Positions 1-6,247 of a stretch of DNA of 22,058 bases are shown here, one piece after another (the first letter of the stretch is position 1; each line of letters begins with the position of its first letter). The notes beneath the pieces were generated by a model that was not told the DNA's origin, ran no database searches, and saw nothing but the letters and a program-made list of their open reading frames with translations. A program made the translations under genes and the position numbers. This stretch comes from Vicinamibacterales bacterium (GTDB lineage Bacteria; Acidobacteriota; Vicinamibacteria; Vicinamibacterales; UBA8438). Where the stretch lies: contig JASLOY010000005.1 in the NCBI GenBank assembly GCA_030745255.1, positions 1-22,058 on the forward strand. Reading direction: 5' to 3'.

Positions 1-393
1 CACCCCGGCGGAACTGGACGGGGACAGGAGATTGATCGCTTTGTGCAGGGGCACGATCTCCTGCCCACCGCGCTGGATATGCTCGGCCTGCCTCACCCGG
101 AGCGTACTGATGCCGATGCCGCGCTGGCGGGACGCAGTGTCTGGCCGATGATCCGCGCAGCCGGCGGGGAACACGTCCCCGAGGGTGCCCTGACCGCCGC
201 GCGAGCCGGACGCGATCAGGGGACTGCGCATGCTGGCAGTCGATGCCAACGGCAGCGGGCGAATGCACCTGCGCCAGTCGCTGGTCGAGCTCGGGGTCGA
301 GACGGACACGGCATGCAGTGGCGAAGAGGCGATGCAACATGTGCGGGCGGCATCTCAGTCGAAGCGACCCTATGCGGTCGCCCTGATCGATGA
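1..393 (+). CDS. Sulfatase-like protein, C-terminal fragment (5' end outside window, 3' end probably broken)
   Basis: The reading frame is open from base 1. It contains a stretch typical of the C-terminal part of sulfatases: FVQGHDLLPTALDMLGLP (the conserved region where a DLxPTxLDLxG-type motif sits), followed by GRSVWPMI, which matches the usual 'dGrSLlPll' segment. From about base 190 to 230 the family resemblance stops. The rest of the frame, up to the TAG at 391-393, is an arginine-rich shadow of the phosphorelay gene that overlaps it. The usual final 80-100 residues of a sulfatase are therefore missing. Catalytic residues would lie upstream of the window. I infer a deletion or fusion that removed the sulfatase tail; an assembly join is the alternative. 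Family assignment is fairly sure; integrity as a working gene is doubtful. Confidence 0.5.
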   Translation, partial: HPGGTGRGQEIDRFVQGHDLLPTALDMLGLPHPERTDADAALAGRSVWPMIRAAGGEHVPEGALTAARAGRDQGTAHAGSRCQRQRANAPAPVAGRARGRDGHGMQWRRGDATCAGGISVEATLCGRPDR

Positions 394-1453
394 CCGGCTA
401 CCCGACACGGATCGGCCGGCGCTAGGCCGGCAGATTCGAGACGAAACCGGTGGGACGACCCGCCTCGTGCCACTGACCCTGACGACCCGGCGTCAGGCCG
501 CCGCTAGGTTGAAAGCGGACGGGTGGGGCGTCGCCCTGACCAAACCGGTCCGTCGCCTACAGCTGCTCGACCTGCTGGAGGCGACGGCTTGCACCGAGTC
601 GACCGCGAGCAGCGGGGAATGTAAGAGCGCTTGGCCAGCCACCAGGGAAGTTGCCCCAGGCCCATGTCGCGTCCTGCTGGCTGAGGACAACCCGGTGAAC
701 CAGAAGGTCGCCGCGCTCATGCTCGAGAACCTCGGGCACCATGTCGAGGTGGTGTCGACGGGTCGGGAGGCGATCGACGCGCTCGAGCACGCCGCCTACG
801 ACCTGGTGTTCATGGATTGTCAGATGCCCGGGCTGGATGGCTTCGAAGCGACACAGGAGATTCGGCGTCGAGAAAACGGCGAGCACACGCGGATCATTGC
901 CGTAACGGCCAATGCGATGCAGGGGGACCGGGAACGCTGCCTGGAGGCAGGTATGGACGACTACATTTCGAAACCAATAGAGCCGGAGGAGTTGACTCGG
1001 GTGATTGCCGTCAATCGAACCGAGGGGGCAGACACGGGAGACATCGGTGGCGAGCAGGGCGAATCGCCGGAGGCGACCATGGCCCGCACATCGCCGCCGG
1101 TCGAGCCTGCGGCGGTGCTGGAGCGGTTTGGCGGCGACGCCGACATGGTGCAGCAGCTCGTCGAGATCTTTCTCGAAGAGTATCCGAAGCAGCTCGCCAA
1201 GGTGCGCGCGGCAATCGATAGCGGCGATGCGGCCGTGCTGCGTCGGACGGCCCACACCCTGAAGGGCTCGGTCGGCACCTTCGCAGAAGGCGCCGGGTAC
1301 CATACGGCGCTTTGGCTCGAAAACATGGGCCGCAATAGCGATCTCGGCCAATGCGAAGAGGCCTGGACGGCGCTCGAAACCGCAGTGCACGACCTGGTAG
1401 CCGTGCTGACGTCCATGGCCCGCCCGTCGGCCGACGCCACAAGCGCGGCCTGA
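230..1453 (+). CDS. REC-REC-HPt phosphorelay protein (back half of a hybrid histidine kinase)
   Basis: The 407-residue protein has three phosphorelay modules. REC1 (residues 1 to about 118) has Asp54 as likely phosphoacceptor and Lys105, but the acidic pair is D5-A6 instead of DD, so metal binding may be weak. REC2 (about 146-262) is complete: E152/D153, Asp196 in FMDCQMPGLDG, the T in VTANAM, and Lys248 in SKP. The HPt domain (about 295-400) carries His342 in AHTLKGS. No HATPase or DHp domain is present, so phosphate must come from another kinase. The ATG is preceded by AGGGG (218-222) at 7-nt spacing. However, the protein begins right at beta-strand 1, and the codons before it (after a TGA at 191-193) still read GLR-M-LAVD like the interior of a hybrid kinase. 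It may be a truncation product now translated on its own. Confidence 0.85.
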   Translation: MLAVDANGSGRMHLRQSLVELGVETDTACSGEEAMQHVRAASQSKRPYAVALIDDRLPDTDRPALGRQIRDETGGTTRLVPLTLTTRRQAAARLKADGWGVALTKPVRRLQLLDLLEATACTESTASSGECKSAWPATREVAPGPCRVLLAEDNPVNQKVAALMLENLGHHVEVVSTGREAIDALEHAAYDLVFMDCQMPGLDGFEATQEIRRRENGEHTRIIAVTANAMQGDRERCLEAGMDDYISKPIEPEELTRVIAVNRTEGADTGDIGGEQGESPEATMARTSPPVEPAAVLERFGGDADMVQQLVEIFLEEYPKQLAKVRAAIDSGDAAVLRRTAHTLKGSVGTFAEGAGYHTALWLENMGRNSDLGQCEEAWTALETAVHDLVAVLTSMARPSADATSAA

Positions 1454-1480
1454 CCGGGAAGACCGCCTCAAGCTTTGCGT

Positions 1481-1551
1481 CGAGCGGCCGATTACCCCAA
1501 GGCGGGCTCCGTTTGTCCGCTCGGCCTCCGGCTCTTGGGCGAGGAACCGAG
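1481..1551 (+). promoter_or_regulatory. Competing hairpins in the leader of the minor-pilin operon
   Basis: Two pairings share bases. Hairpin A pairs CGAGCGG (1481-1487) with CCGCTCG (1517-1523). Hairpin B pairs 1520-1528 with 1541-1551: five bp CTCGG/CCGAG, a two-base AA bulge, then four bp CCTC/GAGG. Hairpin B ends at the first base of the GAAGGA ribosome-binding sequence (1551-1556) of fimT. The two cannot form together because they share 1520-1523. This is the geometry of a leader switch, but no known riboswitch class was recognised and no T-run follows. Confidence 0.3.
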
Positions 1552-1562
1552 AAGGAACGTCG

Positions 1563-2084
1563 ATGAAGTCGACCGCAGCAGGCTTCAGTCTGATCGAGGT
1601 CGCTCTGATCACCCTGATTGTCAGCATGGCAATGGCAATTGCCGTACCGGCCGTCGGCACGGCGGTGCGTCGTTACAAGCTGACGTCCGCGGTACAACAG
1701 ACAGCGGGCGAGATCCGGGCAGCCCGACTGAAGGCGCTGACCGCCAATCGCACGCTCCGGGTACGGTTCGACTGCCCGGTGGCCGGTCAGTTTCGTGTCG
1801 TCGAGCTGGTGAACAACCCGGCGATCGACAACGACCCGGCGCGCTGTTCGGCCGCTACGTATCCGTTTCCCGATCCGGACCCGGCCGCCGCGCCAAATCA
1901 GGACGGCCCGGCCAGACGGCTGCACGCCGGGGCCAGCTTCGCGGCGTTTCAGGACTTCGACATCTCGCCGACCGGCCGCGTCACGGCGGTGACCGGTGGG
2001 CTGCCGATTTCGCTGTCGATTGGCGATGGCTACGACCTCCAGACGTTCACCGTGTCGGCGGCCGGCCAGGTGCAGGTGCCGTAA
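1563..2084 (+). CDS. fimT: Type IV minor pilin, FimT/GspH family
   Basis: A 173-residue pseudopilin. The N-terminus has a class III prepilin signal: short leader, cleavage expected between Gly7 and Phe8, and Glu at mature position 5 (Glu12), followed by a hydrophobic helix of about 20 residues that anchors it in the inner membrane before assembly. The segment VQQTAGEIRAARLKALTANR matches the GspH/FimT family, in which an amphipathic helix precedes a beta-rich globular domain. The ATG at 1563 has a good SD, AAGGA at 1552-1556. It is the first gene of a four-gene minor-pilin operon; the next start lies 4 bp downstream. Minor pilins of this type prime type IV pilus (or type II secretion) assembly at the inner membrane and sit near the tip. 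The symbol is by family resemblance; gspH is the alternative. Confidence 0.85.
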   Translation: MKSTAAGFSLIEVALITLIVSMAMAIAVPAVGTAVRRYKLTSAVQQTAGEIRAARLKALTANRTLRVRFDCPVAGQFRVVELVNNPAIDNDPARCSAATYPFPDPDPAAAPNQDGPARRLHAGASFAAFQDFDISPTGRVTAVTGGLPISLSIGDGYDLQTFTVSAAGQVQVP

Positions 2085-2088
2085 GGCA

Positions 2089-2535
2089 ATGACCCCAATG
2101 ATCCCGACAACTGACCACCCGCGCGCCAGGGAGGCCGGCTTCTCGTTGCTCGAGGGGCTCATCGCCACCGCCATCCTGGTCATCGGCCTTCTCGCGGTGG
2201 CGCAGGTGCTGGCGATGACGGTCGCGCAGCATGAGGTCGGTCGCTCGACCGCCGAGGCGACACGGCTCGCACAGTCCAAGCACGAGGAGCTGGTCAAGCT
2301 GAGCTTCGCCACCGACCCGGCGGTGCAGGTCTCTCCGCCCGCGCCCGACCCGCTGACCCAGGACGTCGCGAACTACTTCGACCTGCCGGCGGACGGAGTC
2401 TACACGCGCCGCTGGCGGGTGGAAGCGGGACCGACCGCCACGACACGGGTGCTGACCATCCGGGTGGAACCTACCGACATGACCCGTCCGCTGGCCAGAC
2501 CGGTCGACCTGACCACGGTGATTCGCCAATGGTGA
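2089..2535 (+). CDS. pilV: Type IV pilus minor pilin, PilV family
   Basis: A 148-residue minor pilin. The prepilin peptidase site is Gly17/Phe18 in EAGFSLLEG, with Glu at mature position 5, followed by the hydrophobic helix LIATAILVIGLLAVAQVLA. The sequence after the helix (STAEATRLAQSKHEELVKL) is typical of the PilV family. The start is uncertain: ATG 2089 lies only 2 nt after AAGG (2083-2086), whereas ATG 2098 has 11-nt spacing to the same sequence. Both keep the prepilin signal. The gene begins 4 bp after fimT and its stop overlaps the start of pilW (ATGGTGA), indicating translational coupling. It would act with FimT, PilW and PilX in the tip-priming complex of a type IV pilus. Confidence 0.85.
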   Translation: MTPMIPTTDHPRAREAGFSLLEGLIATAILVIGLLAVAQVLAMTVAQHEVGRSTAEATRLAQSKHEELVKLSFATDPAVQVSPPAPDPLTQDVANYFDLPADGVYTRRWRVEAGPTATTRVLTIRVEPTDMTRPLARPVDLTTVIRQW

Positions 2536-3206
2536 GCCTACATCGCTTGCGGCGTCGGCTGGCTCGTCACGGAAGGGCGTGCGACGGGTTCTCTCTGCCC
2601 GAGCTGATGATTGCCCTTGTCGTCACCACGGCCACGCTCGGGGCGGCACTGATGGTGAGCGGTCAGTTCTCCAGCGTCTACACCACTCAGCTCGACGACG
2701 CGGCGACGCGCGAGGAAACGCGATACGCCCTGCGAGTCATCGAGGACGTGCTGCGGTCGGCCGGAAGCAACCCGTTCGGCATCGCCACCTCGGTCTGCCC
2801 GGCGCCGGGAACCGTCTTCCGGCCGATCGACCGGGACCCCAACGGCAACGCCGTGATGGACGACATCCGGGTCCATGCCGACGTCAACCCGCCCAATGGC
2901 CTGCTTGGCGGACCACCGTGCGGCGGGGATGCGAACGAGGACGTGACGATCGCCTACGACGGGCCGGCCCAAACGATCACCGTGCTGGACAACAACGTCG
3001 GGGGTGCGCCGGCGCCGATCACCGACACCCTCATCACCAACCTGCAATTCACCTATCTCGACTCGAACCGGGCCCCGACGGTGAACGACAACGCCGTGAG
3101 CTACGTGCAGGTGGCCATTACCGCGCAGACGCGGACCCGCGACGTCAATCTCGGCCAGCCCCGTACCGTGACGGTAAGCTCCGAGGTGCGTGTGCGCGCG
3201 CGCTGA
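2529..3206 (+). CDS. pilW: Type IV pilus minor pilin, PilW family
   Basis: A 225-residue prepilin-like protein. The leader is long and basic (residues 1-20, rich in Arg), with cleavage expected at Gly20/Phe21 in CDGFSLPELMIALVV and Glu at mature position 5. The region after the helix (TREETRYALRVIEDVLRSAGSNPFG) matches PilW proteins, where an 'AxRxalrflardlR.AGy' type segment precedes the beta domain. The ATG overlaps the pilV stop by 7 nt, so translation is probably coupled. The C-terminal region (VSYVQVAITAQTRTRD) is the usual beta-strand end of the family. Role by family: a tip minor pilin assembled with PilV and PilX. Confidence 0.85.
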   Translation: MVSLHRLRRRLARHGRACDGFSLPELMIALVVTTATLGAALMVSGQFSSVYTTQLDDAATREETRYALRVIEDVLRSAGSNPFGIATSVCPAPGTVFRPIDRDPNGNAVMDDIRVHADVNPPNGLLGGPPCGGDANEDVTIAYDGPAQTITVLDNNVGGAPAPITDTLITNLQFTYLDSNRAPTVNDNAVSYVQVAITAQTRTRDVNLGQPRTVTVSSEVRVRAR

Positions 3207-3211
3207 GCAGC

Positions 3212-5023
3212 ATGCCTACGAGCCCGACTGCCGGAGCACGTCTTCGGAGCGAGCGTGGCCTCGCCCTGCTGGCGGTGCTGATGATGATGGCGATGGTGAC
3301 CGTCATCAGCACGGGGCTGTGGATCAGCGGTCAGACCGAGGTGCTGATTGCCCGCAATCACGAGACTTCGGCGCAGGCGCAGGCGGCCGCCGAGGCCGGG
3401 CTCAACCACGCGATTGATGTCGCGCTGGCGCAGGTCCGCAACTGGCAGGTGAACGGCTTCGCCACACCGTGCGACGCCATGTCGTCGCTCCTGCGTGGTC
3501 CGGACGATCTGGCCGGCACCGGCGCCACCGACGCCGACAACGGGAGTCTGGAGGCGTTTGGCGTTCCCCGGCCCCCACTCCGCACGCTGCTCGCCGCCGT
3601 GCCGGACGCCGGGTACGAAGTCCAGGTCTTCGACGAGGACGACGCGAGACGCGGTGTCGCGCTGAGCGCGCCCGACACGGCGACCATCGGCGAGAACACG
3701 CAGCCGGTCATCGACAACAACACCACGATTCTCGTGCGCGCCATCGGCTATGCCGCGGGCGGAACCAGCACGACGCTCGAGGCCTCGGTCGGGCCAGGGC
3801 CACCGATGGCCATCCTCAGTGGTGGCGATCTGACCCTGAACGGCAGCGTCGCTGTCAGCGGCACAGTTGGCAGCATTCACGCCAATGGCGATCTGACGAT
3901 ATCCGGCGGGGGGATCAACATCGAAGGGGACGCGACCGCAAGCGGGACCTACACGGAGCAGGGGAGTCCAACTGTCACTGGTCAGACCGGCGGCGGCATG
4001 GCCAGCCAGTCGACACCGGCGCCCGGCGCGGTTGACTATCGCACGATTGCCGATTTCATCCTGCAGTCCGACGGACGGATGACCGACCAAGGCGGCGCGG
4101 TCATCTGCGACGCGTCGGGGGTGCCGACCGCCTGCCAGACTGCCGGGTATCAGTGGGTGTACGGCGGAGCAGCCGGGTGGACGATGAGCTCGATCGGGGC
4201 CAACGGCGACGCCAGAACCTGGTGCGCCGAGACCGACGCCGCCATCAGCGGGAATGTCGGAACGGTGGCGAATCCGCTGACGATCTCGATCATCTCGGAA
4301 GGCAGCATCACCGTGGGCGGAAACGGGAAGTACCAGGCCAATCAACCAGGCCTGCTCTTCGTGACCGATGAGGATCTGCTCATTCTAGCTGGGGCGGACC
4401 AGGTGGGCACCGAAGCCTACGTCCTGGTGCGAGAGCAGCTCAGCATGGCGGCCACCGCGACGCTGCTGGGTCAAGTCCTCGTGCAGGACGCGGCGACCAA
4501 CAGCGCTCTTGTCACCACGACGTTGGTCGGCGGCAACTCCACGATCACCAACAACGGCACGCTCCCCGGCATGGGCTTCTCGGCGATGAGCTGGCGCATG
4601 TTCCGGCCGGTCCCCGGCGCCGCCGGTGCGACCGGGGGGCCTGGCGCCACCGACTGCAGGGGCTTCATGGCCCAGGGCAATCAGCCCGGAGCCGGTGGCG
4701 GCGACCCCGCGGCCGATGCCGCAATAGCAGCCGCCGCCGCAAGTGCGGCCGCCGCGCTCGCGTACGCCGCCGCGGCGGCGACCGACGACGCCGACCTCGC
4801 TGCGGCCGCCATCGAAGCAGCCCAGGACGCGGAACTGGCGGCCCAGAATGCCCTCGACGACGCAGCGGATGCAAGAGACAGGGCAGACGCATCTGCTGCC
4901 AACCCCAACAGCAGGTGGAGGGCACTTTTCGCCCGCTTCATGGCCACTCGCGCGGCGGATGAAGCCGCCGACGCCGCCGTGGCCGCACAGGCCGCCGTCG
5001 ATGCCGCCGTCGCTATCGGGTAA
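3212..5023 (+). CDS. Long PilX-like minor pilin with beta-rich middle and Ala-rich C-terminal tail
   Basis: A 603-residue protein, about three times longer than a classical PilX. The N-terminus SERGLALLAVLMMMAMVTV is a PilX-type signal that lacks Glu5, as in PilX/GspK proteins placed at the pilus tip, and is followed by the family motif AQAAAEAGLNHA. Residues about 199-480 are rich in Gly, Ser, Thr and Asn with regular turns (GGDLTLNGSVAVSG, NGDLTISGGG, TISIISEGSITVGGNGKYQ), consistent with a parallel beta-solenoid. Residues about 486-603 are extremely Ala- and Asp-rich, probably a long helix or coiled coil, interrupted by a basic patch SRWRALFARFMATRAAD. The start ATG 3212 lies 5 bp after the pilW stop. 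No PilY1 adhesin follows, so this protein may carry the tip function itself (inference). Confidence 0.8.
   Translation: MPTSPTAGARLRSERGLALLAVLMMMAMVTVISTGLWISGQTEVLIARNHETSAQAQAAAEAGLNHAIDVALAQVRNWQVNGFATPCDAMSSLLRGPDDLAGTGATDADNGSLEAFGVPRPPLRTLLAAVPDAGYEVQVFDEDDARRGVALSAPDTATIGENTQPVIDNNTTILVRAIGYAAGGTSTTLEASVGPGPPMAILSGGDLTLNGSVAVSGTVGSIHANGDLTISGGGINIEGDATASGTYTEQGSPTVTGQTGGGMASQSTPAPGAVDYRTIADFILQSDGRMTDQGGAVICDASGVPTACQTAGYQWVYGGAAGWTMSSIGANGDARTWCAETDAAISGNVGTVANPLTISIISEGSITVGGNGKYQANQPGLLFVTDEDLLILAGADQVGTEAYVLVREQLSMAATATLLGQVLVQDAATNSALVTTTLVGGNSTITNNGTLPGMGFSAMSWRMFRPVPGAAGATGGPGATDCRGFMAQGNQPGAGGGDPAADAAIAAAAASAAAALAYAAAAATDDADLAAAAIEAAQDAELAAQNALDDAADARDRADASAANPNSRWRALFARFMATRAADEAADAAVAAQAAVDAAVAIG
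4690..5019 (+). repeat. Low-complexity GCC/GCG-rich tract encoding the Ala-rich PilX tail
   Basis: Over about 330 bases the sequence consists largely of alanine codons with scattered aspartate codons (for example the encoded run AAIAAAAASAAAALAYAAAA). It is irregular rather than an exact tandem repeat. It is in frame with the pilX-like gene and ends with it. Confidence 0.7.
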
Positions 5024-5042
5024 CATCGACTCGCTTCGACAG

Positions 5043-5054
5043 CGGGTATACCCG
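5043..5054. promoter_or_regulatory. Perfect 12-bp palindrome touching the start codon of the selenoprotein gene
   Basis: CGGGTATACCCG is a perfect palindrome directly before the ATG at 5055. As RNA it can fold as a 4-bp CGGG/CCCG hairpin that includes the only G-rich stretch available as a ribosome-binding site. It could be a protein operator or a translational lid; both are inference. Confidence 0.35.
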
Positions 5055-6143
5055 ATGATCACCTACCAGCAGGTCCCGGCACCGGTTCGGGTAACGTTCG
5101 CCGAAAGCCATCAGCGGTTCTGGGAACGGCTCGCCGCGCACGGCACGTGGTGGACCGGAGCCCAGCGCGTCGCGATCGCAGGCGAGGCGCGGGCGGCCCG
5201 AGACTGCCCGTGCTGTCGGGAACGAAAGGCGGCACTCTCACCCCACACCGCCGGCGGCAGTCATGCCACTGCCACCGACCTCCCGGCCGCCGCGGTCGAG
5301 GTCATCCATGCGGTGATGACCGACGCCAGCCGGCTCACAGAGTCCTGGTACGAGGCGCGCCTCGCCGATGGGCTGAGCGACGGGCACTACGTCGAGATCA
5401 TCGGAACGGTGGTCGCGCTGGTCAGCATCGACCGGTTCTGCCGCGGCATCGGTGTGGACCTCCATCCGCTGCCCGCGCCGCTGCCGGGTGAGCCCAGCCG
5501 CTACCGACCAGCCAGCGCCGGTCACGACGAGGCGTGGGTGCCGATGGTGCCGGCCGCCAACGCGGGCACGCCCGAGGCCGACCTCTGGCCGGCGGGCAGA
5601 ACTGGAAACGTGATTCGCGCGATGAGTCTGGTGCCGGACGAGGTGCGCACTCTGGGCGATCTGAGCGCCGCGCACTACCTGCCCAATACGCGTGTGCGGG
5701 ATCCGAGCGCCTCCCAGGGGAGCCTGAGCCGGCCACAGATGGAGCTCATCGCGGGAAGAGTATCGGTACTCAACGACTGCTTCTATTGAACCAGCGCTCA
5801 TGCCTGGCTGCTCGGTGCGAGCAGCGAGATCGACGGTGGGGGAGCCGATGTGAAGGCGCTTGCCGACCACCGCCGCGACAGCCGTGTGCCGCACGGCGCC
5901 CAGCTCGTAGCGTTCACCGACGCAATTGTGACAGGTGACGACGAGACGCTGGCGCGAACCCGCAGCGCCGTAGTGGACGCTCTGGGACCAGCGGCGATGG
6001 TCGACGCGGCTGGTGTCGCCTCGAACTTCGAGCGGATGGTCCGCATTGCCGACTCGACGGGCATCGAGCTCGGCGCCTTTCTGGAAGAGGCCACGGGAGA
6101 CGCCCGCCACGCCCTCGGTCTCGAGCGTCCGGCAGGGCGCTAG
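5055..6143 (+). CDS. AhpD-like (alkylhydroperoxidase/CMD-fold) selenoprotein, UGA-encoded Sec at residue 245
   Basis: Read through the in-frame TGA at 5787-5789, the gene encodes 362 residues ending at a TAG (6141-6143). Around the TGA the protein reads Glu230, then Cys242-F-Y-Sec245-T-S-A-His249. The Glu-to-Cys (12), Cys-to-Cys (3) and Cys-to-His (4) spacings are exactly those of catalytic Glu118, Cys130, Cys133 and His137 in Mycobacterium tuberculosis AhpD. So Sec would replace the second redox cysteine (CxxU). The family is an all-helical thiol redox enzyme that reduces peroxides or disulfides. The first half has a second cysteine cluster, Cys51-Pro-Cys53-Cys54. About 118 codons after the TGA stay open and are protein-like. 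A SECIS-like hairpin follows the UGA. ATG 5055 is chosen because earlier in-frame starts lie inside pilX; the SD is weak. It is 31 bp behind pilX and could be co-transcribed. A plain stop would leave an enzyme without its active site. Confidence 0.82.
5787..5825 (+). promoter_or_regulatory. Selenocysteine UGA codon with bacterial SECIS-like hairpin
   Basis: The UGA is at 5787-5789. After 17 nt comes a perfect 7-bp stem, GCTGCTC (5807-5813) with GAGCAGC (5819-5825), closing a 5-nt loop GGTGC (5814-5818). Known bacterial SECIS elements lie within the coding region just after the UGA, with roughly 16-37 nt to the upper stem and a conserved G in the first two loop positions. All three criteria are met here. 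Confidence 0.75.
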
Positions 6144-6154
6144 ACCTCACTTAG

Positions 6155-6171
6155 CCGGGGCTGCGCCCCGG
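6155..6171. terminator. GC-rich hairpin between convergent genes, likely bidirectional terminator or REP-like element
   Basis: CCGGGGC (6155-6161) pairs perfectly with GCCCCGG (6165-6171) around a TGC loop. It lies 11 bases after the selenoprotein stop in the 104-bp gap between convergent genes (6144-6247). The rest of the gap is also strongly GC-rich and partly self-complementary. There is no U-run, so it may be a palindromic intergenic repeat that acts as a transcript end. Confidence 0.5.
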
Positions 6172-6247
6172 ACCCGCCGCGGGCGCTACGCGGGGACCCC
6201 AACGCCCCACTCCGCACCCGCGGGGCGCGCATCATCGCGCGCCTGTC

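Noticed and set aside
1471..1480. Reverse complement of AGCTTTGCGT contains ACGCAAAGC, the core of the cyclic-di-GMP-I riboswitch.
   Set aside because: It is on the minus strand, pointing away from the pilin genes into the antisense of the phosphorelay gene. The flanking helices and the second conserved block of the riboswitch could not be built. Treated as coincidence.
557..2312. Long minus-strand open frames opposite the phosphorelay and pilin genes.
   Set aside because: They are Arg/Pro/His-rich shadows of recognised plus-strand genes with no domain; high GC content makes such frames common.
4743..5054. In-frame upstream extension of the selenoprotein gene.
   Set aside because: This stretch lies inside the pilX-like gene in another frame, is Pro/Arg/Thr-rich and not family-like; the homologous N-terminus begins at 5055.
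5787..5789. Plain stop codon (normal end of a 244-residue protein) or nonsense mutation.
   Set aside because: The exact AhpD spacing on both sides, 118 open and protein-like codons afterwards and a SECIS-type hairpin make recoding more likely. It remains the main alternative.
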